From contig NZ_CP061303.1 of NCBI RefSeq assembly GCF_018687695.1, positions 992,001 to 1,056,000 of the forward strand: a stretch of DNA of 64,000 nucleotides. The letters run 5' to 3'. The translations under genes were made by a program, and so were the position numbers. The notes under the pieces were generated by a model. That model ran no database searches and was not told the origin of the DNA. It saw only the letters and a program-made list of their open reading frames with translations. Below, piece after piece: positions 34,839 to 42,963 of this stretch; the stretch's first letter is position 1, and each line of letters begins with the position of its first letter. The stretch comes from Polynucleobacter sp. MG-6-Vaara-E2 (GTDB taxonomy: Bacteria; Pseudomonadota; Gammaproteobacteria; Burkholderiales; Burkholderiaceae).

Positions 34839-35357
34839 ATGAATTTATTTGATTATCTACCCGGAGTGCCGGACTTTCCTAAACCTGGAATCCTATTTCG
34901 GGACATATCCCCCCTGCTGGCTGACCCCCAAGCGTTCAAAGAAGCCATTCATCAGCTTGAAGAACTAGCCCATTCATTTGACTATACCCATATTTTGGGA
35001 ATTGAATCACGGGGCTTTATCTTTGGCTCTGCCCTTGCCCTCCATGCCAACAAGGGCTTAGCTCTTGCCCGAAAACCCAATAAGCTGCCCTTGGCTACCC
35101 ACCGTGAGTTCTATGGATTGGAATATGGTAAAGACTCCCTCGAAATTCAGCAATCGACTATTCCAAAGGATGCTCGGGTTTTATTGATTGATGATGTCTT
35201 GGCAACTGGCGGGACACTCATTGCCGCCGATAAATTACTTCGTCAAGCGGGATTTACAGTCTGCGGCGCAATTACTTTATTGGAAATTGGTGCGCTTAAC
35301 GGAAGCGCCATTTTGCAACAACATGACATTGCACACAAAACTGTGTTGATCAGCTAA
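34839..35357 (+). CDS. apt: Adenine phosphoribosyltransferase
   Basis: Converts adenine and PRPP to AMP. The 172-aa chain has FPKPGILFRDISPLL near the N-terminus and the PRPP-binding VLLIDDVLATGGT, both typical of Apt. The divergent neighbour makes adenine, so the two form a salvage pair. The stop overlaps the converging YqjK-like gene by 3 bp. No ribosome site can be placed upstream without entering the neighbour's coding sequence. Confidence 0.93.
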   Translation: MNLFDYLPGVPDFPKPGILFRDISPLLADPQAFKEAIHQLEELAHSFDYTHILGIESRGFIFGSALALHANKGLALARKPNKLPLATHREFYGLEYGKDSLEIQQSTIPKDARVLLIDDVLATGGTLIAADKLLRQAGFTVCGAITLLEIGALNGSAILQQHDIAHKTVLIS

Positions 35358-35635
35358 ACCATTTTCTTGGCGCTTTTGAGTAACTTCATTGCGCCCCAAC
35401 CGACTGCCAATACTTTGCTGGCTAATTTAGGCTTGTAGTGTGCCAATGCAGCAAATGCGCTGGTCCAAAGAAGTGGATTGTCTTTTAGAAAATGGAAGGC
35501 ATCAATGCCCTTATCCGCCCATGAGAGCGGCTTTTCCCAGGGCTCAAAATGCTGGGCAAATTCACGCCGTTCGCGACCCGCTCTTTCTTGAAGTGCTTGA
35601 CGACGCGCCTCGAGAGATTGAAGTGTATTGCTCAT
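35354..35635 (-). CDS. YqjK-like small envelope protein
   Basis: A 93-aa basic protein beginning MSNTLQSLEARRQALQERAGRERREF, an amphipathic helix, then a Trp-rich middle and a C-terminal hydrophobic/basic helix. The position after DUF883 and YqjE-type genes matches the yqjD-yqjE-yqjK order of enterobacteria. I use the internal ATG 35633-35635, because the longer frame would run deep into the upstream gene. Function unknown; related proteins are linked to stationary-phase membrane stress. Confidence 0.7.
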   Translation of the reverse strand: MSNTLQSLEARRQALQERAGRERREFAQHFEPWEKPLSWADKGIDAFHFLKDNPLLWTSAFAALAHYKPKLASKVLAVGWGAMKLLKSAKKMV

Positions 35636-35639
35636 GACT

Positions 35640-36008
35640 TTAGCGAGAGAGATCTTCTTTATCTTTTGCCAACTCTGCAATAGAAGCCTCAAATAACTTA
35701 GGCATATTGCGTAGTGACTGCATGACAAGGAGCCCTAAGATGAGGCCAACACCAATAAACGCGCTAGTCAGTAAGCCCAAGGCGAGCATGCGGTCCGATT
35801 CCAAGCTATAGATGACGATCAGTAAGGCAAGCATCACCAAGCCAAAAAACAAAAAGAATAATGCGCTCACAATCATGATGAGCAAGCTAATGAACTTACT
35901 ACGCGCAATTTGCACATCAACCGATAAGAGCTCTAAGCGAGTTTGCGCAATGGATGCGCCGGTAGAGGCAAGGTTTTTAATGGACGAAAGTATGTTTTCT
36001 TGAGACAT
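35640..36008 (-). CDS. YqjE-type phage-holin-family membrane protein
   Basis: A 122-aa protein with a cytosolic N-terminal helix, two transmembrane helices joined by a short turn (about 35-65 and 70-95), and a charged C-terminal helix. This is the PF07332 'putative actinobacterial holin-X / YqjE' architecture. Despite the name it is a chromosomal envelope protein, not part of a phage. It lies between the DUF883 gene (6 bp) and the YqjK-like gene (4 bp). Confidence 0.8.
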   Translation of the reverse strand: MSQENILSSIKNLASTGASIAQTRLELLSVDVQIARSKFISLLIMIVSALFFLFFGLVMLALLIVIYSLESDRMLALGLLTSAFIGVGLILGLLVMQSLRNMPKLFEASIAELAKDKEDLSR

Positions 36009-36014
36009 AAGAAT

Positions 36015-36356
36015 CTAGCGACGACCAATCAATAGGCCAATCAACAAACCTAAGCCAGCTGCAACCCCAACCGCTTCCCAGGGATTGCGATGGACAAAGT
36101 CATCGGCACCTTCAGCGACGACTTTCGTTTTTTCAGTCAGAGTACCCTCAAGATTAGATAGACTTGCTTTCGCACCCGTAATCGTTTCAAGCGCTTTATT
36201 GCGAATAGAACTAATCGTCTCGCTAGGATGATCCTCAGTAGCCTTGATTAATGCCTCGGCATCTGCCATCAAGGATTTGAATTCGCCGATTAATTGATCT
36301 GCGCTCGAAGCAACAGCCTCTTGAGTTACAGCATGTTCTGATTTCTTATTAGTCAT
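36015..36356 (-). CDS. DUF883 (YqjD/ElaB) ribosome-associated membrane protein
   Basis: A 113-aa protein with a long amphipathic helical body and a C-terminal glycine-zipper membrane anchor (VGVAAGLGLLIGLLIGRR), the DUF883 pattern. E. coli YqjD and ElaB bind ribosomes and the inner membrane in stationary phase. First gene of the yqjD-yqjE-yqjK-like run. Confidence 0.88.
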   Translation of the reverse strand: MTNKKSEHAVTQEAVASSADQLIGEFKSLMADAEALIKATEDHPSETISSIRNKALETITGAKASLSNLEGTLTEKTKVVAEGADDFVHRNPWEAVGVAAGLGLLIGLLIGRR

Positions 36357-36382
36357 GTGCGTTTCCTAAGTTCACATCTATT

Positions 36383-36844
36383 CTAAGCACTTCTATAGCC
36401 AGAACCCAGCAATAAGATGGTCATCCCTGCGTTTCCAACCTTGAAATGCCTCAAATACTGCTTTAATCCAGGCCGCTGTTTTAGTAAATCTTGGCAGGCC
36501 TTGCTTCCATAAGGAACCTGTTCGCCAAAGAAATACTCCTCAATACGATCGGCATAGTGATTATTTTCCAAAGCATCATGAATAGCCCATTTAATTCTTC
36601 CACCCTCGCCTGATGATCCATAACCATGAATCAAAACGATTGCCTTGATGCCAAGCTGATGAGCCCTCCGAAGATAGTCGGTAAGCAATTCCAGCGCTTC
36701 CTCGACTGTAGGCAAGCCCTGTTTGATATTCAGCTCTATCGCGTCGACAAAGACGTTGGGCAGCTCCTCACTCGAACAATGCTGGCATGACCCCATGAAA
36801 CGTCTAGGGTTTCCACACTCTGCGCACTCAAAAGCTTGGGCCAT
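36383..36844 (-). CDS. Smr-domain protein with N-terminal zinc ribbon
   Basis: A 153-aa protein. Cys7, Cys10, Cys20 and Cys23 form a CxxC-CxxC zinc ribbon. The rest resembles an Smr domain: an acidic strand VDAIELNIKQG, a helix, then IVLIHGYGSSGEGGRIKWAIHDAL, where the HGxG loop is the hallmark. Smr domains are nucleases or nucleic-acid binders. ATG 36842-36844 with AGGAA six bases upstream is the start. Confidence 0.75.
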   Translation of the reverse strand: MAQAFECAECGNPRRFMGSCQHCSSEELPNVFVDAIELNIKQGLPTVEEALELLTDYLRRAHQLGIKAIVLIHGYGSSGEGGRIKWAIHDALENNHYADRIEEYFFGEQVPYGSKACQDLLKQRPGLKQYLRHFKVGNAGMTILLLGSGYRSA

Positions 36845-36889
36845 CAAAAATTCCTGCTATAAATGATGAAAATAAAAAGGAGACAAAAC

Positions 36890-37984
36890 ATGTATTTAGC
36901 CATTATGAGGGGTATAGCACTCGCGCTCGCCCTAAGCTCACTAAATGTCTTAGCCCACAAACCAAATGAGTCTGTGCATCAACTTTACTCCGAGGGCAAC
37001 TTCCCATTAGAAAATGGTGCTGTGATTCTGGACTTCAATTTGTCCTACACAACACAAGGCACTCTCAATGCCGATAAAAGTAATGCCATTCTCATGGTGA
37101 CCGCTATTGGCGGCAACCACCATCGTATTGATTACCTCATTGGGCCTGGCAAAGCCTTAGATACTGATAAGTATTTTGTCATTTGTACCGATGCAATTGG
37201 TAACGGCCTGAGTACTTCGCCCTCCAATAGCAAATCCCAACCCAATATTAGTTTTCCAGAATTCAATATTCGGGACATGGTGAACACTCAGCATCGATTA
37301 ATTGTGGATTACTTTGGCATCAAAAAATTAGTTGCCGTAGTCGGAGCCTCAATGGGCGGCATGCAGGCCCTGCAATGGGCAGTATCCTATCCTAATGATA
37401 TGCAAGCGGTTATACCCATCATCCCCCTTGCAAAAACCTCTGCATGGACCACCGGCGTATTAGAGATGCTTCGCCAAAGTATCATGACGGACCCAGGCTA
37501 CCAGGGCGGCAAATATGACAAGCCCGTTGAACAAGGGATGCGTCTATGGTCAGGTTGGTTAAGCGGAGTTATTGTTCGCACCCCTGCTTACCAAGATCAG
37601 TTGAATCCAACTCCTGCAGCTGAAATTGACTATCTCAAAAAGGTACAGGATGCAGGCTGGAGAAGAATGGATGCCAATGATTGGATCTGGCAATCACGTG
37701 CCTATGATCGTCATGACGTAGGTCAAACAAAAGGTTTTGATAACAACACTGCAGCCGCGTTGAAATCTATTAAAGCGAAAACCTTAATTTTGGCAGGTAC
37801 TGGTGATTTATTAAATCCAGAGTCAGATGCCAAATCTACAGCCAAATTAATACCAGGCGCGAAATATATTGCTATTAATGATCGGCTGCCAATGGGTCAC
37901 TTATCTGGGGCAGGAGCAACACAAGCAGAGAACGATCTTCAAAATAAGGCAATCAAAGCCTTTTTAGCTACCCTCAAGCACTAA
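36890..37984 (+). CDS. Exported alpha/beta hydrolase, MetX-like
   Basis: A 364-aa alpha/beta hydrolase. The nucleophile elbow GASMGGMQALQW is almost identical in style to homoserine O-acetyltransferase (MetX), with a later Asp (GTGDLLNPESD) and His (MGHLSG). Unlike MetX it carries a signal peptide of about 22 residues ending NVLA. AAGGAG (36877-36882) is spaced 7 bases from ATG 36890, so this start is preferred over an upstream ATG. Probably a periplasmic esterase or acyltransferase rather than a methionine enzyme. Confidence 0.82.
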   Translation: MYLAIMRGIALALALSSLNVLAHKPNESVHQLYSEGNFPLENGAVILDFNLSYTTQGTLNADKSNAILMVTAIGGNHHRIDYLIGPGKALDTDKYFVICTDAIGNGLSTSPSNSKSQPNISFPEFNIRDMVNTQHRLIVDYFGIKKLVAVVGASMGGMQALQWAVSYPNDMQAVIPIIPLAKTSAWTTGVLEMLRQSIMTDPGYQGGKYDKPVEQGMRLWSGWLSGVIVRTPAYQDQLNPTPAAEIDYLKKVQDAGWRRMDANDWIWQSRAYDRHDVGQTKGFDNNTAAALKSIKAKTLILAGTGDLLNPESDAKSTAKLIPGAKYIAINDRLPMGHLSGAGATQAENDLQNKAIKAFLATLKH

Positions 37985-38017
37985 AACGCACTAGAAATTT
38001 AGCGTCAGGAATTCACG

Positions 38018-38039
38018 CCCCGCCATGTGCGGGGTTTTT
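38018..38039 (+). terminator. Intrinsic terminator of the hydrolase gene
   Basis: CCCCGC, loop CATGT, GCGGGG, then T5. Confidence 0.9.
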
Positions 38040-38060
38040 CTTTACTACTCTAAGCAAGGC

Positions 38061-38357
38061 TTAGGAGCAGTACTTCACTTCAAGAACACCAGCATCTGTC
38101 GACTTATCATCCACCATCAAGTTCAACTTCTTATGAGCGAGGTCTCTGTTTTCTTGGGTCTTCAAATGACGGTCAATCAAATTAGTCACATCCTTACGAA
38201 TCGAAGTATTGCCATATTGCAAGCCCTTCAAAGTAGATACCGCTTCAGCAGAGATCTTGCACTGCTGACTTACTAGCGCTGATGAATCAGAAGATGAATT
38301 TGCATAAGCAAATGCGGCGACAGAAATTGTTACTGCTGCTAATAGAGTCTTTTTCAT
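38061..38357 (-). CDS. Small secreted protein, unknown
   Basis: A 98-aa protein with a clear signal peptide (residues 1-19, ending AYA), a Ser-rich mature N-terminus and two cysteines (C33 and C97) that could form a disulfide. I do not recognise a family. Its ribosome site (AAGGA) lies inside the last codons of the upstream HTH gene and the gap is one base, so translation of the two is coupled. Confidence 0.7.
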   Translation of the reverse strand: MKKTLLAAVTISVAAFAYANSSSDSSALVSQQCKISAEAVSTLKGLQYGNTSIRKDVTNLIDRHLKTQENRDLAHKKLNLMVDDKSTDAGVLEVKYCS

Positions 38358-38358
38358 C

Positions 38359-38538
38359 TTAGTTCCTTATTTTGCGACCACAGGTAGGACAACATCCCAT
38401 ATTTTTTGCCTTAGTTTTTCTGAGGGCGGCATAAACGCTGGATTCTGAAATCTCCATCTTTCTAGCGGCTTGAGCTGCGCTCATGCCCTTGCCTATCCAC
38501 TCCAAGGCTTGATGTGTTTTCGGTATCTGTCTTTTCAT
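38359..38538 (-). CDS. Tiny HTH protein with C-terminal CCxxC
   Basis: A 59-aa protein. Residues about 10-42 (ALEWIGKGMSAAQAARKMEISESSVYAALRK) read as a Fis/resolvase-style helix-turn-helix, followed by KNMGCCPTCGRKIRN, a half zinc-ribbon-like CCxxC. ATG 38536-38538 follows a GGGAGA ribosome site; a longer GTG-initiated frame would overlap the promoter. It is coupled to the small secreted protein. A perfect inverted repeat covers its -35 region, suggesting autoregulation. Confidence 0.7.
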   Translation of the reverse strand: MKRQIPKTHQALEWIGKGMSAAQAARKMEISESSVYAALRKTKAKNMGCCPTCGRKIRN

Positions 38539-38557
38539 TTTATCTCCCAGAACCTCC

Positions 38558-38585
38558 ACTATATCACAAATTCACAACTTGTGAA
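38558..38585 (-). promoter_or_regulatory. Promoter of the HTH/secreted-protein pair
   Basis: On the minus strand TTCACA (complement of 38580-38585) and TATAGT (complement of 38558-38563) are separated by 16 bp. The -35 lies inside the inverted repeat at 38571-38593. Confidence 0.5.
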
Positions 38586-38593
38586 GTTGTGAA
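38571..38593. promoter_or_regulatory. 10-bp inverted repeat, candidate operator
   Basis: TTCACAACTT, GTG, AAGTTGTGAA: two exact 10-bp arms around a 3-bp centre. Its left arm also contains the overlapping palindrome CACAA-C-TTGTG. It covers the -35 of the HTH gene and the -35 of a possible weaker plus-strand promoter (TTGTGA 38587-38592, TATGAC 38609-38614). Confidence 0.6.
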
Positions 38594-38738
38594 CTGTAGT
38601 ATTTTTGCTATGACAAACCCTAGGTAATGACCTAAAAAGTGGATTTATAAGGAAATGGAGATAAAAAGATTGGTTTAGATCTAAAGAATGAGATCCTAGC
38701 GGGACGATAGTATGATTTGGTGATCTAAGGAGCTAAAT

Positions 38739-39275
38739 ATGTACCGTATTGCACTATTACTTGTAGTTAGTCTTGGGCTCACCGCCTGCGCCAATAACGA
38801 TAAAAAAATCAGTTCTTGGGAAGTCAATGATGTCTACCAATCCACTATTGCTACACCCAATGCCTCTGGTGGAAAGACCTACATTGGTCCATCCATCAAT
38901 ACGATGGATGAAGCAAATACCTATGAGATATTTAATCTGCGTAGTGAGCAAACAGCGCAAGGTGTTAAATCTTATGAACTCCAGGTTCACTTGACCTATT
39001 TCATGCAAATGCGTAATTACGATTCTGCAAGCCTTCTGAATGGCCCAGTCACCTCTTTCAAAGTAATCTCCAGAGAAGCTGGCCTCTGCGAAGCCAGAGG
39101 CTGCCTTTTTAAAGAACTTGTATCCGTAAAATTAACTGATTCATTTCTGAAGCAGAATATGAAGGAAGGCTTTCAACTCAATCTGTCTTCAAAGGCTGGT
39201 ATCAGTACTGTTGTTTATGTCCCGCCCCAGTACATTAAGGGCTACTTAACAGCAGTTGATGGCACAAACTATTAA
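38739..39275 (+). CDS. Lipoprotein of unknown function
   Basis: A 178-aa lipoprotein: the signal peptide ends in the lipobox LTAC with Cys17 the lipidation site. The mature part is mixed alpha/beta with two further cysteines (EARGCLFKE region). No family recognised. AAGGAG precedes the ATG at good spacing. The 145-bp leader holds a 12-bp palindrome TTTAGATCTAAA (38674-38685). A strong terminator follows. Confidence 0.75.
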   Translation: MYRIALLLVVSLGLTACANNDKKISSWEVNDVYQSTIATPNASGGKTYIGPSINTMDEANTYEIFNLRSEQTAQGVKSYELQVHLTYFMQMRNYDSASLLNGPVTSFKVISREAGLCEARGCLFKELVSVKLTDSFLKQNMKEGFQLNLSSKAGISTVVYVPPQYIKGYLTAVDGTNY

Positions 39276-39331
39276 GTCTGTTAGCCCTACAAAGCCTGTT
39301 GCATAAAGCTATCGGACTTATTTTAGGAAAT

Positions 39332-39359
39332 AAAAAAACCGCCCGTAGGCGGTTTTTTT
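39332..39359. terminator. Bidirectional intrinsic terminator
   Basis: A7-CCGCC, loop CGTA, GGCGG-T7: a strong stem with T-runs on both strands between the converging lipoprotein and phasin genes. Confidence 0.93.
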
Positions 39360-39379
39360 ATTGAAGCAGGAATAACTAA

Positions 39380-39952
39380 TTAAGCAGCTTTGCGGGTTTT
39401 AGCAGCTGGCTTAGCTACAGCGTATTGGCCTTGAATGTTAGCCAATGCAGCGTCAACACTTTTTTCAAAGTTTGCGAATGCATCAGTCGCAGTAGCGCGA
39501 ACTTGGTCGAACTGTTGGAGTGAAGCTTCGAATGCAGTTTTGAATGCAGATACAAATGCCTCAGAACCAGCAGGAGCTGTCTTAGTAGCTTCTTTAACAA
39601 ACTTAACTAAGTCATCACGTGCGTCATCGATAGAAGCATCAACAACTTGAGCAACTTCTTTGTTACCGTTACGAACAACTTTGTTTACTTTAGCTTGGTA
39701 AGCAGCAGCGTACTTAGCAGCTTCTTGAGCAGCTTCTGGCTGAGCCAATTTAGTCAACTGTTGTGGGTCCTTGATAGCCAACAACTGTGAGCTAGCATCT
39801 TGTGCAGCAGCCAATGCATCTTTAGCAGCAGCTTGGTTGATTTCTGCCAATTCTTGCGCACTTTCAACAGCAACTTGTGCCAAATGTTTAGCGTTTTCAA
39901 CAGCTTTAGCTTGAGCTTGAGCGATTTGATCGTTTAATTGATTCTGGAACAT
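39380..39952 (-). CDS. Phasin (PHA granule-associated protein)
   Basis: A 190-aa Ala/Gln/Lys-rich, wholly helical protein with the phasin opening (MFQNQLNDQIAQAQAKAVENAKHLAQVAVESAQELAEI) and a basic C-terminus rich in AK repeats (AKPAAKTRKAA). Phasins coat polyhydroxyalkanoate granules, so the cell probably stores PHA. Codon use is very uniform, as in highly expressed genes. The 200-bp upstream region carries repeated TTGC...GCAA motifs that could bind PhaR. Confidence 0.9.
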   Translation of the reverse strand: MFQNQLNDQIAQAQAKAVENAKHLAQVAVESAQELAEINQAAAKDALAAAQDASSQLLAIKDPQQLTKLAQPEAAQEAAKYAAAYQAKVNKVVRNGNKEVAQVVDASIDDARDDLVKFVKEATKTAPAGSEAFVSAFKTAFEASLQQFDQVRATATDAFANFEKSVDAALANIQGQYAVAKPAAKTRKAA

Positions 39953-40016
39953 GGTTAATCCTTTATTTAGTAAATAGTTACATTATTTATTGCGATGCAC
40001 CATTGTAAGAAATATT

Positions 40017-40051
40017 TTGCTGTGATGCAACAATTATTTATTGCATAGCAA
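40017..40051. promoter_or_regulatory. Repeated TTGC...GCAA motifs upstream of phasin
   Basis: TTGC-N6-GCAA at 40017-40030 and TTGC-N3-GCAA at 40041-40051 are two small inverted repeats 65-100 bp upstream of the phasin start. PhaR repressors of PHA bacteria recognise TGC-rich sites of this kind, so this is a candidate operator. Confidence 0.35.
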
Positions 40052-40107
40052 CATAAACCATATAAAGTGTGTGGGTTTTTTGCCCAAATTTAGGATTTCT
40101 AGGCAAC

Positions 40108-40142
40108 AAAAAACCCAGTAACTCATTGAATTTACTGGGTTT
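40108..40142 (-). terminator. Intrinsic terminator of tRNA-Ser
   Basis: An 11-bp stem (40111-40121 with 40132-40142) and 10-nt loop; on the minus strand it is followed by a T-run (A-run at 40108-40113 on the plus strand). Confidence 0.8.
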
Positions 40143-40154
40143 AATGAAAAGTAC

Positions 40155-40249
40155 TGGCGGAGACGAGAGGATTCGAACCTCCGATCAGAGTTTTAGCCCC
40201 GATGCTCCCTTAGCAGGGGAGTGCCTTCGACCAGCTCGGCCACGTCTCC
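40155..40249 (-). tRNA. tRNA-Ser (anticodon GCT)
   Basis: A class II tRNA with a long variable arm. Acceptor GGAGACG pairs with CGTCTCC, the anticodon loop is CTGCTAA, the T arm GGAGG-TTCGAAT-CCTCT, the discriminator G and an encoded CCA (complement of 40155-40157). It lies just downstream of lysC on the same strand. Confidence 0.95.
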
Positions 40250-40334
40250 GTACTTTTGACTACCTATAACGCTAATACGCCCCACAGTTTAACGGATAAC
40301 CGCCCCTGAGTGGCTTTAATGCCCTTTTAAGAGA

Positions 40335-41585
40335 TCACTTCTGGTCGAGCTCAAATGCCTTGTGAAGGGCACGTACCGCTAATTCCATGTACTTCTCATC
40401 GATCACTACAGAAATCTTGATTTCGCTAGTAGAGATCATGAGGATATTGATGCCCTCTTCCGACAAAGTACGGAACATTTTGCTAGCGATACCTACGTGT
40501 GAACGCATACCAACGCCAACTACGGAGACTTTAGAAACTTTAGGATCACCGGAGATTTCTTTCGCTTCAATGTGGGCTTGAACTGTGTTCTTCAAAATAT
40601 CCAGGGCCTTTTGATAGTCGGCGCGTGGAACTGTGAAAGTAAAATCTGTCTTGCCTTCTACTGATTGATTTTGAATGATGATGTCTACATCAATATTTGC
40701 ATCAGCGATTGGCCCAAGAATTTGATAGGCAATACCTGGGCGATCAGGAACTCCTAAAACGGTAATCTTCGCTTCATCACGCGCAAAGGCGATGCCGGAA
40801 ATAACTGCGGCTTCCATAGTGCTGTCCTCTTCAAATGTAATCAAGGTGCCCGACTTCATCTCTTGGTCTAAAGGCATCAACGGATCTGTCAATGATGACA
40901 GAACACGGGTTTTAACTTTGTACTTACCAGCAAACTCTACCGAACGAATTTGCAATACCTTAGAGCCTAAGCTAGCCATCTCTAGCATCTCTTCAAAGGT
41001 AATCTTGTCTAGACGACGTGCATCTTCACAAACACGGGGATCAGTTGTATACACGCCATCCACGTCGGTATAAATCAAACACTCATCCGCCTTAAGAGCG
41101 GCTGCCATCGCTACAGCAGAAGTATCTGAGCCGCCACGACCAAGTGTTGTGATGTTGCCATTAGCATCAACACCCTGGAATCCAGTAACAACAACTGCAC
41201 GACCTGCGTTGAGATCTTTGAGAATCTTCTCGCTCTCAATGCTTTTGATACGTGCCTTAGTAAATGCAGAATCGGTATGTACGGTTACTTGCCAACCTGC
41301 ATAACTTACTGCATCAATACCTTCGCGCATCAAAGCCAAGGCAAGCAAACCTGAGCTAACCTGTTCGCCTGTAGAGGCGATTTGATCCAACTCACGTGGA
41401 CTTGCTTCAGGATTAATTTCCTTAGCTAAACCAAGTAAGCGATTGGTTTCGCCTGACATCGCTGAAGGCACCACCACCACTTGGTGGCCTGCACGCATCC
41501 ATTTAGCAACGCGTTTAGCGACATTAGCAATGCGCTCAACTGAGCCCATTGAGGTGCCACCATATTTATGAACGATAAGAGCCAT
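40335..41585 (-). CDS. lysC: Aspartokinase
   Basis: A 416-aa aspartate kinase, the first step to lysine, threonine and methionine. The N-terminal KYGGTSMGS is the kinase signature, with TLGRGGSDTSAVA for substrate binding. Two ACT domains occupy the C-terminal third (about 270-416) and should give feedback inhibition. The length fits the single-function LysC type. It is 85 bp downstream of tilS, without an obvious lysine riboswitch in the gap. Confidence 0.95.
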   Translation of the reverse strand: MALIVHKYGGTSMGSVERIANVAKRVAKWMRAGHQVVVVPSAMSGETNRLLGLAKEINPEASPRELDQIASTGEQVSSGLLALALMREGIDAVSYAGWQVTVHTDSAFTKARIKSIESEKILKDLNAGRAVVVTGFQGVDANGNITTLGRGGSDTSAVAMAAALKADECLIYTDVDGVYTTDPRVCEDARRLDKITFEEMLEMASLGSKVLQIRSVEFAGKYKVKTRVLSSLTDPLMPLDQEMKSGTLITFEEDSTMEAAVISGIAFARDEAKITVLGVPDRPGIAYQILGPIADANIDVDIIIQNQSVEGKTDFTFTVPRADYQKALDILKNTVQAHIEAKEISGDPKVSKVSVVGVGMRSHVGIASKMFRTLSEEGINILMISTSEIKISVVIDEKYMELAVRALHKAFELDQK

Positions 41586-41670
41586 AAAAACCGTCTATTT
41601 AACTATCCGTAAGCGGGAATCACTAACCCGAGTGTCTAAAAAGGGCTTATTTTACAGGGTTTTGTGCCTA

Positions 41671-42963
41671 CTAAGACGACTCTTGCCACTCCGGCCATAG
41701 TCGCGCTCCAGATTGCACAAGGCGGGGATAGCTCACACCAACGCCTGCAACGGCAATCAGTTCATCATCGATATAGAGCAAAGGCGCATTTCGTTCCCAA
41801 GGTGGAATATCGGCTTCTTGAAAGAGGTTCTTGAGAATTTTACGGGGGCTATTGGGTTTGGTCTGTAGCTTTTCGGAACCGGTCCTGGGTTTGGTAGCGA
41901 TGCGGCCCTCCTTTTGAGCTTCTTTTACCCAAGCGGCTGGAAAGCCCAGTTTTTTACTCCTAGGAGCAATTGTTTTAAATACCCACTGCCCAGTTGGGTC
42001 TGAGGCCAGCAGTAATTGATTACGCCATAGTCGAATCACTTTGCCATCATGAGGCCACTCTAATTGCGCACCAGCTTTCACAGTAGCGAGGTCGCGCCAC
42101 CAAGCGTTCATGCGCTCTTGAGATGGCATGGCTAGTTCATTAAGCTTTAACCAGTAACGCAAGATATTATTTGCCGCCGGTAGATCTGACTTTGCTAGCT
42201 TTAAGAGTGGCGTTGTATTGAGACTTTCCTTGGAAAGAATCTCTTTTCCATCTTGGATTGCAAGACGATCCAATAGTATTTGCGCATCGCTCAGCAGGCT
42301 GGCACTACGCGCTAAATTAGCAATTGCCTCTGGCTGAATCTTTTCTAGCTTTGGAATAATGTCTTTACGGATCGCATTACGTCTGTATTGACGATCTTGA
42401 TTGCTAGGATCTTCAAACCATTTGAGCTTATGTTCTTTCGCATACATCTCAAGGTCTACCCTACTTTGATCTAGCAATGGACGCCATAGCGTGACTTCTG
42501 CAGAACCAAGCTGGACTGTTTTGCTGGCAGGCATGCCAGATAACCCAGCCACACCGGCGCCACGCAGAAGCTGCAGCAACACTGTTTCAGCTTGATCATT
42601 CTGGTGGTGCGCCAAGAGTAGATCCTCAACGCCATACTCTTCGCAGAGATCCGCTAAAGCCTCATAACGAGCTGTTCGTGCTCTGGCCTCAATATTACCT
42701 TGCGCCTTATCAAGATGTAACAGACGAAAATCAAATTGCACTTTGTATTTTTGAGCAAGCTTCTCGCAAAAGATCAACCAATCATCAGCCTGCTTTTGTA
42801 AGCCATGATGAATATGGAAAACCAAAATTTTGGTATTTTGATTTTGGGCTTGCGACTTGCAAACCGTATCAAGTAGCACAACAGAATCGAGGCCGCCACT
42901 CAAGGCAACCGCAATTCGTTTTGCTAACTTAGGACTTGGCTGTGATTTCCTTGAACTTGCCAT
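41671..42963 (-). CDS. tilS: tRNA(Ile)-lysidine synthase
   Basis: Modifies C34 of tRNA-Ile(CAU) to lysidine. The PP-loop SGGLDS is at residues 22-27 of 430, followed by HHQNDQAETVLLQLLRG and a C-terminal TilS domain (ILKNLFQEADIPPWERNAPLLY). The start overlaps the accA 3' end by 35 bp; no later start leaves the PP-loop intact with its preceding strand, so the overlap is probably real. Confidence 0.93.
   Translation of the reverse strand: MASSRKSQPSPKLAKRIAVALSGGLDSVVLLDTVCKSQAQNQNTKILVFHIHHGLQKQADDWLIFCEKLAQKYKVQFDFRLLHLDKAQGNIEARARTARYEALADLCEEYGVEDLLLAHHQNDQAETVLLQLLRGAGVAGLSGMPASKTVQLGSAEVTLWRPLLDQSRVDLEMYAKEHKLKWFEDPSNQDRQYRRNAIRKDIIPKLEKIQPEAIANLARSASLLSDAQILLDRLAIQDGKEILSKESLNTTPLLKLAKSDLPAANNILRYWLKLNELAMPSQERMNAWWRDLATVKAGAQLEWPHDGKVIRLWRNQLLLASDPTGQWVFKTIAPRSKKLGFPAAWVKEAQKEGRIATKPRTGSEKLQTKPNSPRKILKNLFQEADIPPWERNAPLLYIDDELIAVAGVGVSYPRLVQSGARLWPEWQESS

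Noticed and set aside
35640..36008. Holin-family membrane protein as sign of a prophage
   Set aside because: It sits in a YqjD-YqjE-YqjK-type envelope operon with no phage genes around.
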